Shown here: one piece after another, positions 8,998 through 19,816 of the stretch
How the letters are laid out: the number at the start of each line of letters is the position of its first letter
Position numbering within the stretch: position 1 is the first letter of the stretch
Assembly (NCBI GenBank): GCA_030830785.1
Contig: JAURMI010000003.1
Coordinates: 62,001-126,000, forward strand
Direction: 5' to 3'
DNA from: Crocinitomicaceae bacterium
Lineage (GTDB): Bacteria > Bacteroidota > Bacteroidia > Flavobacteriales_D > Crocinitomicaceae
DNA length: 64,000 bases
The notes under the pieces: generated by a model
Databases searched by the model: none
Seen by the model: only the letters and a program-made list of their open reading frames with translations
Told to the model about the DNA's origin: nothing
Position numbers and translations under genes: made by a program

Positions 8998-9990
8998 GTG
9001 GTAAAAATAAGAAATATCGAACTTGGAGATTTCCCATTGCTTTTAGCGCCAATGGAAGACGTTAGTGACCCACCTTTTCGTGCTCTTTGCAAAAAATATG
9101 GTGCTGATTTAATGTATACCGAATTCATCTCCTCAGAGGGCCTTATTCGCGACGCGGCAAAAAGCACTCAAAAACTAGATATTTTTGAATATGAAAGGCC
9201 TATTGGAATACAAATTTTTGGATCTGAAACAGAAAGCATGGTTCAATCAGCACAAATTATAGAGGCTGTAAATCCAGATTTAATTGATATCAACTACGGT
9301 TGTCCTGTAAAAAAGGTAACATGCAAAGGCGCAGGCGCAAGTCTACTTCAAGATATTTCAAAAATGGTCCGTCTTACAAAAGAAATAGTAAATGCGACCA
9401 ATTTACCCGTGACGGTTAAAACGCGCTTGGGTTGGGACGATGATACTAAAAATGTAGTTGAAGCCGCTGAACGTCTTCAAGATATTGGAATTGAAGCAAT
9501 ATCTATCCATGGTCGGACAAGAAAACAAATGTACAAAGGTGAAGCGGACTGGTCCTTGATCTCAGAGGTTAAAAACAACCCACGGATGCATATACCAGTT
9601 TTTGGAAACGGAGATATTGATAGCCCCCAGAAGGCCCTTGATTATAAAAACAAATATGGTGTAGATGGTGTAATGATTGGTCGAGCATCTATTGGTTATC
9701 CTTGGATTTTTAGAGAAATTAAACATTTTATACAAACCGGAAAATTTATGGATAAACCCTCATTGAGCGAGCGCGTGATGGCTTGCCGAGAACATTTATT
9801 AATGAGCATTGAATGGAAGGGCGAAAAACTTGGCATTGCAGAGATGAAAAGGCATTACACAAACTATTTCAAAGGCCTGGGGCATTTTAAAGAATATAGA
9901 ACTCAGTTGGTAACCAGTTCCGGACTAGAAGAAATTTTAGAAATATTAAACTACATTGAACAACATCAAGATGAGTTTGTCTTTGTTTAA
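8998..9990 (+). CDS. dusB: tRNA-dihydrouridine synthase (DusB-like)
   Basis: 330 aa, GTG start; LLAPMEDVSDPPFR, DINYGCPVKKVTCKGAGASLL, HGRTRKQMYKGEADW. Confidence 0.94.
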   Translation: MVKIRNIELGDFPLLLAPMEDVSDPPFRALCKKYGADLMYTEFISSEGLIRDAAKSTQKLDIFEYERPIGIQIFGSETESMVQSAQIIEAVNPDLIDINYGCPVKKVTCKGAGASLLQDISKMVRLTKEIVNATNLPVTVKTRLGWDDDTKNVVEAAERLQDIGIEAISIHGRTRKQMYKGEADWSLISEVKNNPRMHIPVFGNGDIDSPQKALDYKNKYGVDGVMIGRASIGYPWIFREIKHFIQTGKFMDKPSLSERVMACREHLLMSIEWKGEKLGIAEMKRHYTNYFKGLGHFKEYRTQLVTSSGLEEILEILNYIEQHQDEFVFV

Positions 9991-9991
9991 T

Positions 9992-11320
9992 CTAAATAAA
10001 TTTGTTGCGTTTTAAAATCGATTTAATTGGGATTTTTAAGGTTCCATAAACCTCATAACGCGTTAAATTGTCAATTTTAAAATAGTAACGGGTTCCTTTA
10101 TATTTCCATATTACTTGATTCAAATTGGTCGTGAATAAAGCTGGGGAAGTAGCCGCCGAAAAGTATTGATATATAGGCCCTGTTTTTTTAAAATTTAAAA
10201 GCGGCGAGAATAAAAATCTAAAACCCTTGTTATCCCTTCGAAGCAATCCTTTTTGAGTCAATTTACCAATAAATTGAGGTGCATTTTCATTGAAGGAGCT
10301 TAACACAGAAAATCCAATAACAGTATCGTAACGAATTTTTTCTATTTCAGTCTCATTGAAATCTTCATCAAGAATGGTTTCAATATAGGTTTGCTGTTGA
10401 ATTTCACGTCCACCCTCTTGATAAACTAAATCACCATTCCAAGCACTTAAAAAACGCTCGAAAGGAAAGCCTACCTTTTTACTGAGTTTTAATAATTGTA
10501 CATACACCGAATCTTGTGTATGCTTTCTAAATTCATTTATATCGAGATGAATATCAATAAAATGATCGGCATTTAAATCACTTTTGTATCCCACACCATC
10601 TGACTTTAATGCAATATGCAATGGTGTACGCTTTTTAAAGTAACTTTTTAATTGCAAAGAAAGTGAATCACTATCGTGGGCGAACATGGCCATTTCGACA
10701 TCATATTTTTGTAATTCTGGCCAATTGGCATAAAATACGAGGTGTTCATTTTTGAATTGCTTTTGATTCAAAAATTTCTTCCAAACCGTTAGTTGATCAC
10801 CAAAATGTGCAGAAACAACATGGTTCAAAGTTTTTAAAAAATCCGTGCCTTGATACAGAAGTAAATAATCCTTTCCGTAATGAAGAAAAGATTTCTCTTT
10901 TTCAATAAAATAATACTTATTTCCTCCAACAATGGAATCTTCTAGATCATTGTATTTTGATATCCTTTGAATGCCTAATTTAACTTTGGATGAATCAGAT
11001 AGAGGCATAAGCACGCCCCAGTTTCTATTTTCATTAACAAAAATATAGCTATCGGATTCAAAATCAACACCATACTGCTTGGCTTGTCCTAATAGAAATT
11101 CATAGGTAGTAAAATCTCGAATTGAAAGTTTATTAAATTGTAGCAGGGCGCTAGATTCTTTTGCTAACTCTAAGATATTTGCCCTACCTAAAAAATCTGC
11201 CGTTGGTAACCGATCTATTAATCGCGTGTTCTTGGGTTTTTCAAATAGAAAAGTTTTGACAAATAAGACCAAACCTAAACTTCCCGCGATTAAAAATAGA
11301 ACGAGTAATTTGCGATACAT
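9992..11320 (-). CDS. membrane-anchored/secreted protein of unknown function, probable paralog of the upstream gene
   Basis: 442 aa; N-terminal hydrophobic segment (LLVLFLIAGSLGLVLFV); pattern LPTADFLGRANILEL...L..F resembles the 11323-13257 product. Confidence 0.75.
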   Translation of the reverse strand: MYRKLLVLFLIAGSLGLVLFVKTFLFEKPKNTRLIDRLPTADFLGRANILELAKESSALLQFNKLSIRDFTTYEFLLGQAKQYGVDFESDSYIFVNENRNWGVLMPLSDSSKVKLGIQRISKYNDLEDSIVGGNKYYFIEKEKSFLHYGKDYLLLYQGTDFLKTLNHVVSAHFGDQLTVWKKFLNQKQFKNEHLVFYANWPELQKYDVEMAMFAHDSDSLSLQLKSYFKKRTPLHIALKSDGVGYKSDLNADHFIDIHLDINEFRKHTQDSVYVQLLKLSKKVGFPFERFLSAWNGDLVYQEGGREIQQQTYIETILDEDFNETEIEKIRYDTVIGFSVLSSFNENAPQFIGKLTQKGLLRRDNKGFRFLFSPLLNFKKTGPIYQYFSAATSPALFTTNLNQVIWKYKGTRYYFKIDNLTRYEVYGTLKIPIKSILKRNKFI

Positions 11321-11322
11321 AG

Positions 11323-13257
11323 TCAGGGGTTCAACGTGTACATCACATAAAGCGAATTGATCATGTCAAGAAGATGTTCACCAGGAGTTTCTTGACCATC
11401 AAATTGATAACTGAGTTTGATGTTGGTGTGCGTTTCACTGGTTTGAGAGGATGTGAGTTCTAACTGACCTGATTTTCCTTTAAACGAAGAAAAAATTTCT
11501 GCATTCTCAGCAGAAAGCACCTCTAATGGGAATCGATCTAGCGCTTCGAAAACGTCAATCTTTCCGTACATAAAACCACTCTTTTTTGCCGCCTTTCGTT
11601 GTTTTTTTGATAAAGATTCATTGCCGTACCCATTGTAATGAAATCTCGCCATATCCTCATCATTACTTATTAAAAGTAAATCGCCTGTGTTCAAAATATA
11701 CAGTGGCACGGCATCCAATACGGCATTGTCAATTCGCCAATAATTGTCGAAATGTTGTATTCGTGAACTTAACCTTGAGAGTTGTTTTAATATCATTTCA
11801 GGAATATCAGGTCTAGAGGTTGAAAAACCAAATGTAAATATGGGCATGTCCGTTTGGGTTTCGGTTTCTATCTCTTGATATTCAAAGGACTGTTCGTCAA
11901 AAGTAAATTCTATTTTTTTGGTATTCACCTTTTTAATGCCATTAAAAGTTCCAAACATACTTCCTTTGTAGGTATCAAAAATGGCATCTTTATTGATGAA
12001 CTCATTTAACAATTCTAAGGTGAGTACGTTTACGGCAATTTGCGCATTTTTTTCATCACTCAACAAAGGAAGAACAACTTTAAAGGCTTGCTCATAAGCT
12101 TTTTGCAAGTTGATATTATAAGTAAAATAAGCTGGGCTTGAAGCAGGAATATAATCCAATACATTTGCATCAAAACGCGCATCGTTCATTTGAGTATAAA
12201 TACTACCTAGGGATGCTCCGTATTGGGCTTCAACTTCAAAGTCTATTTGATTATCTCTCAAAAATAAATCACCTAAAATTACGTTGCCCGCATAGAGATC
12301 CTGAATGTCTTGATATAAGGTAGGAAGCACTGTTTGAAAATACCAAAAGCCTTGTGCTTTGTTTAAATTTCTGGCGTTATCCATGTAAAATGCTGCTTCA
12401 GCCTGGTGGCTTAATTGAGACGCAAATCTTTCATCAGCATTAAATAAATTTTGGCCGTTGATAAAAATTTCCTCTACAACGCGTGAAAACTCCTTTTGCT
12501 GAAGTATGACTTGTACGCTATCTCGCAATTCATAATAATTCTTAACTAATGGGTTTTCAGATGCTTCAGGAAAAACATTTGAATTCTCTTGCTCTTCATC
12601 ATAGATTTCTTCCTCTAAAATAGATTCTTGTTCTTCTAGAGCACTTTCTTCGTCAATAAAAGATGGATCAATTTCAAATGACGCTTCCTCGTCAAATGAC
12701 TCCTCATCAAAAAATTCAAAAGGCATTTCATAGCCCCGCGCAAACCAAATTGAATCTGTTACCTCATCAATATATTGCATTGTCGGTTCTATACGAATAA
12801 GCAACGCTTGATTATCCTTAATCAGGAGATTGTTAAAAAAAGTTCCATAAACTTCTAATCCTTCAAATTGAGATTGATCATATTGAAAATCATCAAATAC
12901 ATCAAACAATGATTTTTTATCCGAAACACCGAAAGTAAAACCAGATAATTCATATTTGATAGACTTGCCATAAAATAAGTTTAGTCGTTCGTCAAAGTTA
13001 ATTCCTGCATCCTTAAGCGTTTTGTTTGAAGTAGAACCATCAAATAATTCTTGATGTACCTCAGACATAAATTCATAATTGACTAAATCATCCATTGCTA
13101 TTTTTTGCAATAAGCTGATGTTATTAATGCTAAATACCGTTACAGCATCCTTGGGTAATAACTGTTCAGAATGGATAGAATTAATTTGAGACCAAGATGA
13201 ATGGGTGGAGATAAGAACCACAAAAAGCCAAAATCGGCGAAAGGATAATGTTAACAC
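11323..13257 (-). CDS. secreted Bacteroidota envelope protein (DUF4836-like)
   Basis: 644 aa; signal peptide (RRFWLFVVLISTHSSWSQ); LPKDAVTVFSINNISLLQKIAMDDLVNYEF start typical of DUF4836-like proteins; acidic low-complexity insert. Confidence 0.7.
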   Translation of the reverse strand: MLTLSFRRFWLFVVLISTHSSWSQINSIHSEQLLPKDAVTVFSINNISLLQKIAMDDLVNYEFMSEVHQELFDGSTSNKTLKDAGINFDERLNLFYGKSIKYELSGFTFGVSDKKSLFDVFDDFQYDQSQFEGLEVYGTFFNNLLIKDNQALLIRIEPTMQYIDEVTDSIWFARGYEMPFEFFDEESFDEEASFEIDPSFIDEESALEEQESILEEEIYDEEQENSNVFPEASENPLVKNYYELRDSVQVILQQKEFSRVVEEIFINGQNLFNADERFASQLSHQAEAAFYMDNARNLNKAQGFWYFQTVLPTLYQDIQDLYAGNVILGDLFLRDNQIDFEVEAQYGASLGSIYTQMNDARFDANVLDYIPASSPAYFTYNINLQKAYEQAFKVVLPLLSDEKNAQIAVNVLTLELLNEFINKDAIFDTYKGSMFGTFNGIKKVNTKKIEFTFDEQSFEYQEIETETQTDMPIFTFGFSTSRPDIPEMILKQLSRLSSRIQHFDNYWRIDNAVLDAVPLYILNTGDLLLISNDEDMARFHYNGYGNESLSKKQRKAAKKSGFMYGKIDVFEALDRFPLEVLSAENAEIFSSFKGKSGQLELTSSQTSETHTNIKLSYQFDGQETPGEHLLDMINSLYVMYTLNP

Positions 13258-13301
13258 GTCAGCATGAAAATTTAAACAAAGTTAATTAAAATAGGTTAGT
13301 T

Positions 13302-13976
13302 TCATCTAGGTGAAAGAACAATGGTATTATCCAAAAGATGTTGATTTTCTTTTAAAGCATAAGTATTGGTTTTGACCAAAACCGCCATTTGATTTTTACT
13401 AATAACCGAAAGTTTATTTTGGCATGATGCAACAGGTCGGTCAAAACGGGCGATTGAAGTATAAACACCTTCTTTTAATAAATCTAAATCCTGTATTTTG
13501 TAACTTTTAATTTGTTGAGTAATATATGTAGGTATATTGCGAACGAGCATATTTCCATCCCAATTAAGCCAATATTGATCCATAGGCGCAGTTACTTTAT
13601 CGTCAGTGATTTGGGCAATGCTCAATCGAATAGCGTCTTGGAGCTGCTTAATATTTTTAAAATCGCAAGAAAGTTTAAAAATATAATCTGTGTAGTTTTC
13701 TTCAACTAAAACATTTGAAATACCATTCTGAGCATCGAGAATTCTTACAAATTCATTGATTTTAGCACTTATTTTAGCAATGCTTGGTATGGGTTTCCCA
13801 TCCAAACTATCTAAGGCCAGAATTGAATTTACTTTTATTTTACTTGCACTTAAATTTATTTTATATCGAAATGTTCCAGATCCATCATTATGTATGGTGA
13901 TGTCATCGGAAATTTCAATGCAAGAAACAAATGACAAAAGAACTAGAAGGCCTAAAACAACTTTCATACAATTCAA
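13302..13976 (-). CDS. putative lipoprotein of unknown function
   Basis: 224 aa; lipobox-like VLLSFVSC followed by IEISDDITIHNDGSGTFRYKINLSASK. Confidence 0.75.
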   Translation of the reverse strand: MNCMKVVLGLLVLLSFVSCIEISDDITIHNDGSGTFRYKINLSASKIKVNSILALDSLDGKPIPSIAKISAKINEFVRILDAQNGISNVLVEENYTDYIFKLSCDFKNIKQLQDAIRLSIAQITDDKVTAPMDQYWLNWDGNMLVRNIPTYITQQIKSYKIQDLDLLKEGVYTSIARFDRPVASCQNKLSVISKNQMAVLVKTNTYALKENQHLLDNTIVLSPR

Positions 13977-13997
13977 CTAACAATTGTAGTGCCAAAT

Positions 13998-14711
13998 TTA
14001 ATCAAATAAGCCTTTTTGCATACCCAATAAACCCGAATATCTCTGTTGCACTGCTTCTTGGTTGGCGTCAGCACTTAGTAATAATTTTTTATTTACAGGC
14101 CAGGCTTCCAATTCTACCTTTGAACGATTGGCTATATCTTGAAGCAAAATTTCTTTACCCAACCAGTGATTTTCTTCCTCTTTATTTAGAATTAATGGCA
14201 TTCTCTTTTTTGTATTATGAATCTCTGACATGAAATCATTGGCTTGGGTTGTTAGAATGGTAAAAGTAAGTTCTTGAGCGCCTGTTGAAGGATTTAACCA
14301 AACATCATAAAGGCCGGCCAGAGAGAATATAGTTTGATGCGCGTGGCGGATAAAGTGTGGGATTTTCTCTTTGCCATGCGTTTGCCATTCAAAAAAACCT
14401 GTTGAAGGTACCAAACATCGCTTATTGGCAATCAAATGTTTGAAGGAAGCTTTCTCATGACAACTTTCTTGCCTTGCATTGAGTGTTTTAGAAGCAAAAT
14501 CCATCCAATTATTACCTTTAAACCAATGAGGCAATAATCCCCATCGCATTTGCTGTAATTTTTCATCATCGGTTGCTACAATCCAATTTGGGAAATGGAA
14601 TCCCGAGGCAAAATAATAGGTAAATTCAATGGGTGATGAGGGCTTAAGCTTTTTGTACCTTTCTGAAAGCTGTAAGGTTGTCGAAGTAGAAGAATTGCTG
14701 TAACACATCAC
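13998..14711 (-). CDS. SOS response-associated peptidase (SRAP/YedK-HMCES family)
   Basis: 237 aa; Met-Cys N terminus (catalytic Cys2), WGLLPHWFKG, NARQESCHEKASFKHL, RCLVPSTGFFEW motifs. Confidence 0.95.
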   Translation of the reverse strand: MMCYSNSSTSTTLQLSERYKKLKPSSPIEFTYYFASGFHFPNWIVATDDEKLQQMRWGLLPHWFKGNNWMDFASKTLNARQESCHEKASFKHLIANKRCLVPSTGFFEWQTHGKEKIPHFIRHAHQTIFSLAGLYDVWLNPSTGAQELTFTILTTQANDFMSEIHNTKKRMPLILNKEEENHWLGKEILLQDIANRSKVELEAWPVNKKLLLSADANQEAVQQRYSGLLGMQKGLFD

Positions 14712-14725
14712 TCAAATGTACAAAA

Positions 14726-14750
14726 AGAAAGCCACCCGAAAGTGGCTCTT
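14726..14750 (-). terminator. terminator-like hairpin downstream of groEL
   Basis: Minus strand GAGCCACTTTCGGGTGGCTTTCTTTTT. Confidence 0.6.
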
Positions 14751-14823
14751 ATATAGACATTTCTCGCTATCCGCAAATGCGGGAAGAAAGAAACGATGAA
14801 GAGCCCGAAGGCTCTTTTTTACT

Positions 14824-16473
<1,650 letters not shown>

Positions 16474-16479
16474 TTATCA

Positions 16480-16755
16480 TTAAAAAATTCCATAAATATC
16501 TGACTCTCTCATGATGAGATATGTTTGCCCATCAATTTTGATTTCAGTTCCGGCATATTGCCCATAAAGGATTGCATCACCAACTTTTACAGACATCGGT
16601 TCATCTTTTTTTCCAGAACCAGCCGCTATAACAGTTCCGCGCAACGGTTTTTCTTTGGCTGTATCGGGAATTATAATTCCACTCGCTGTTTTTTGCTCTG
16701 CAGGACCTGGTTCTACGAGAACTCTGTCTGCCAATGGTTTGAATTTAATAGACAT
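16480..16755 (-). CDS. groES: 10 kDa chaperonin GroES
   Basis: [42 protein letters not shown]; start placed at the internal Met (16755) rather than the extended ORF start at 16794. Confidence 0.97.
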   Translation of the reverse strand: MSIKFKPLADRVLVEPGPAEQKTASGIIIPDTAKEKPLRGTVIAAGSGKKDEPMSVKVGDAILYGQYAGTEIKIDGQTYLIMRESDIYGIF

Positions 16756-16888
16756 AATAGATAATTTAATTTTCCTACAATAGACCAAAAACATGCCAAG
16801 CCCTAAATCGCGTCAAAATTTCAGAATTAGGCAAAAAAAATGTCAGCATCTGTGACATACTGACATTTATTCGAGATTTTTTAAGAGT

Positions 16889-17191
16889 TTATTTTCCAGA
16901 ATTCTGTGCTGGATTTTGACCTTGAGGCGCCTGTTCTTGAGTTTGGTTTACAACCTGCTTTGGCGGTCTAGGTTGATTTAAAGAAATTCCTAAACTACAA
17001 ACTACAATGGCAGCTGCTAAGCCCCAAGTTAATTTATCAATCAATTCGTTGGTGCGTTGTACTCCGCCTAATTGAGATGCACCGCCAAAATCAGCACTTA
17101 AACCTCCTCCTTTAGGATTCTGAACATACACGACAAGAATCAATAAAATACTTGCTATAACCGTTAAAAAAGATAGAATGGTTGTGATCAT
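16889..17191 (-). CDS. secG: preprotein translocase subunit SecG
   Basis: 100 aa; two TM helices, VYVQNPKGGGLSADFGGASQLGG. Confidence 0.92.
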   Translation of the reverse strand: MITTILSFLTVIASILLILVVYVQNPKGGGLSADFGGASQLGGVQRTNELIDKLTWGLAAAIVVCSLGISLNQPRPPKQVVNQTQEQAPQGQNPAQNSGK

Positions 17192-18039
17192 GATGTGGAA
17201 TTGATGTTTTTCTTTAAAATTTTAATTTGGTTTGCAAAGAAACTCTTTTTTTCTGGATTAAGCAAAATTAATTGTTCATATACTTGAATGGCTTTTTGTA
17301 CTGCTCCTTGCATGGTATAAATTTTTGCAAGTGTTTCAGAAACAGGTATATGATCGCTATTGACACTTTCTTTTGCCTTTTTCGATGGAGAATAAAAATC
17401 CTGCTTGGGTTTCTCAATTTTTAAGAACTTAATTTCTTGGTCCTCTTGCGATTCATCGTTAAAGTGAAGCCAACCAATAAAAGGGCGTTCACTCAGGCTT
17501 TCTGGCGTGATAATAGTTGAATTGGATGCTGACTCCAACCCAATTTCTTTTATAACAGTTTGATTATTTTCTTCCAAATCAGTGAGCTCCTCAGTGTAGG
17601 TAAGATCAACATAGGCATGACTAATCAAATTTGATCGCATCTGCTGATCAAGAATTTCTTGTGTTGGATCTTTTTGAGAAGATTCCGTTGGTAATTCGTC
17701 TTTTTGATGTTCCTGTATGTCCGATGTTTTTTGCGCTTGCTCAATTTGTGGAATCGGTTCAACAGATGGTTCTACCTTCTTTTCAAGGCTATCACCTATT
17801 TGGATGCTCTCATTGAGTAGTTCATATAAAACGACTCGGTTTTGAATAGCAAAAGCACTTTGATCAAGCGCTTGAGAAAGACGCACGTCTTGCTCTTTGG
17901 CCAAGGTTTTAAGATATAGAATAGAAAAAGAAGAAGCATAAGGATATGAACTGCGTAAGGCATCAATATCTTCTAGAAAGGCACCGTTGCATTGACTTGG
18001 GTCTAATATTTGATTATGTAGTTGCTCCTTACTTAACAC
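17188..18039 (-). CDS. conserved Bacteroidota protein with C-terminal TPR-like segment
   Basis: 283 aa; SETLAKIYTMQGAVQKAIQVYEQLILLNPEKKSFFANQIKILK; between secG and lptE. Confidence 0.75.
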   Translation of the reverse strand: MLSKEQLHNQILDPSQCNGAFLEDIDALRSSYPYASSFSILYLKTLAKEQDVRLSQALDQSAFAIQNRVVLYELLNESIQIGDSLEKKVEPSVEPIPQIEQAQKTSDIQEHQKDELPTESSQKDPTQEILDQQMRSNLISHAYVDLTYTEELTDLEENNQTVIKEIGLESASNSTIITPESLSERPFIGWLHFNDESQEDQEIKFLKIEKPKQDFYSPSKKAKESVNSDHIPVSETLAKIYTMQGAVQKAIQVYEQLILLNPEKKSFFANQIKILKKNINSTS

Positions 18040-18048
18040 CTTACTAAA

Positions 18049-18561
18049 TTACCAATTACTATATAATTTATTGATAAGATCTTGCACCATTTGGGCTGCA
18101 ATATCATTAAACAACTTTTGCTCGACATCCGCTAAATTTAATCCTGATGAAAAGTCGGCAAATCGCGTTGAAGTGAACTGCCATTCTTCTTCTTTGGGTA
18201 CGCTGATTTTAATTTTTAACTGAAGTGTCATTGTCAGTCTATTGCTCGACGCATTATCAGAACCTTGAATTGCTACAGGTTGTACCTGATAATTTGTAAT
18301 TGCACCCTCTATATGTACTTGCCCTGCCCCATTCTGCGTGTCGAGCAACAAGCGCGTATTGTTCTGCACGCCATCCTTCAATTGTTCACTCAACAAGGGG
18401 CCAAATGATAGCGGACAATTTGGTGCTTGGTTTTCGAGATTTTGAATGCTAAATGTTTTCCACTCTAAAGGCATTCCTCCTGTATCCCTAAAAGAAAAGC
18501 TTTCTGGCCAACAAGAATTGAGAACATAACCCAAGAAACACAATGTAATTAATCGTCTCAT
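18049..18561 (-). CDS. lptE: LptE-family LPS assembly lipoprotein
   Basis: 170 aa; lipobox LNSCWPESFSFRDTGG, NLENQAPNCP, C-terminal DLINKLYSNW; overlaps the sigma-54 regulator. Confidence 0.85.
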   Translation of the reverse strand: MRRLITLCFLGYVLNSCWPESFSFRDTGGMPLEWKTFSIQNLENQAPNCPLSFGPLLSEQLKDGVQNNTRLLLDTQNGAGQVHIEGAITNYQVQPVAIQGSDNASSNRLTMTLQLKIKISVPKEEEWQFTSTRFADFSSGLNLADVEQKLFNDIAAQMVQDLINKLYSNW

Positions 18562-19805
18562 TCTCCCAATTGGAATTCTTTAATTTTTCTATATAAAGTT
18601 CGTTCGGAAATTCCAAGCTCTAAAGCAGCATACTTTCGTTTTCCTTTGTGTTTTTCCAAGGCTTTTAGAATCAATTCACGCTCTCGATCTTCAAGACTCA
18701 ACGACTCTTCTAACTCGATATGCTCTTCGAAATCATCGTTTGATGATGCTAAATTTGGCAGAGAGGTAGATTCTGAACCCGCACTGGGTGCGGCTAAAAT
18801 GCGCGCTGGGTTTTGCTCGTAAACTTCCTGATATAACCTAGATACTGCCGCACTTTGATCGGCGTTGAGTTCTATGTTCGTGGTGCCTCCAGCTAAATCT
18901 AAAACCAATTTCTTTAATTCCGTAAGATCTTTTTTCATGTCAAATAAAAATTTATACATGAGCTCCCGTTCAGAAATTGACTCTTGATTTTGGTCGTTGA
19001 TTTGTAAACCACTAGCATTCTCGGCTATCGGGGTTAAATAATTATTTAGCGTGATTGGATCTATTTCCCTAGCTGTTTCTATAACAGATAGTTGTTCTAC
19101 AAGATTCTTAAGTTGACGAATGTTTCCGGGCCATGGATAAGCCTGCAGCAATTCAATTGCTGAGGAAGTTAACTTGATAGCTGGCATTCGATATTTATCT
19201 GCAAAGTCATTGGCAAATTTTCTAAACAATAGGTGTATGTCTTCGGCACGCTGACGCAATGCAGGTAATGCAACAGGCACTGTGCTTAACCTATAATAAA
19301 GATCCTCGCGAAATTTACCTGAAGCAATTGCCTTTTGCATATTCTCATTTGTTGCAGCAACTACCCGAACATTCGTTTTTAAAGGTTTAGAAGAACCAAC
19401 TCGGATGTATTCGCCGGTCTCCAGCACCCGTAGTAAGCGAACTTGGGTTTGCATAGGTAATTCTGCAACCTCATCCAAAAATATTGTGCCACCATTTGCA
19501 ACTTCAAAATATCCTTGCCGGCTTCCTTGAGCACCAGTAAAAGATCCTTTTTCATGACCAAACAATTCAGAATCAATCGTTCCTTCTGGAATAGCACCAC
19601 AATTTACAGCAATGTATTCTCCATGTTTTCTGGCACTTAGCTGGTGAACGACTTGAGGAATTATTTCTTTACCCGTGCCGCTTTCTCCTGTTACCAATAC
19701 AGAAATATCCGTAGGTGCCACTTGAATAGCAATTTCTAGCGCCCTATTAAGTAATGGTGCTGAACCAATAATTCCAAAACGCTGTTTAATTTGTTGGACA
19801 TTCAT
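18558..19805 (-). CDS. sigma-54-interacting AAA+ transcriptional regulator
   Basis: 415 aa; VTGESGTGKEIIPQVVHQLS, ELFGHEKGSFTGA (GAFTGA-like GSFTGA), C-terminal Fis-type HTH AALELGISERTLYRKIKEF. Confidence 0.94.
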   Translation of the reverse strand: MNVQQIKQRFGIIGSAPLLNRALEIAIQVAPTDISVLVTGESGTGKEIIPQVVHQLSARKHGEYIAVNCGAIPEGTIDSELFGHEKGSFTGAQGSRQGYFEVANGGTIFLDEVAELPMQTQVRLLRVLETGEYIRVGSSKPLKTNVRVVAATNENMQKAIASGKFREDLYYRLSTVPVALPALRQRAEDIHLLFRKFANDFADKYRMPAIKLTSSAIELLQAYPWPGNIRQLKNLVEQLSVIETAREIDPITLNNYLTPIAENASGLQINDQNQESISERELMYKFLFDMKKDLTELKKLVLDLAGGTTNIELNADQSAAVSRLYQEVYEQNPARILAAPSAGSESTSLPNLASSNDDFEEHIELEESLSLEDRERELILKALEKHKGKRKYAALELGISERTLYRKIKEFQLGE

Positions 19806-19816
19806 GATTCTTAACT

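Noticed and set aside
14800-14822. AAGAGCC-CGAA-GGCTCTTTTTT hairpin as a groEL terminator
   Set aside because: The T tract lies on the + strand, whereas groEL runs on the minus strand; the hairpin at 14726-14750 has the correct orientation.
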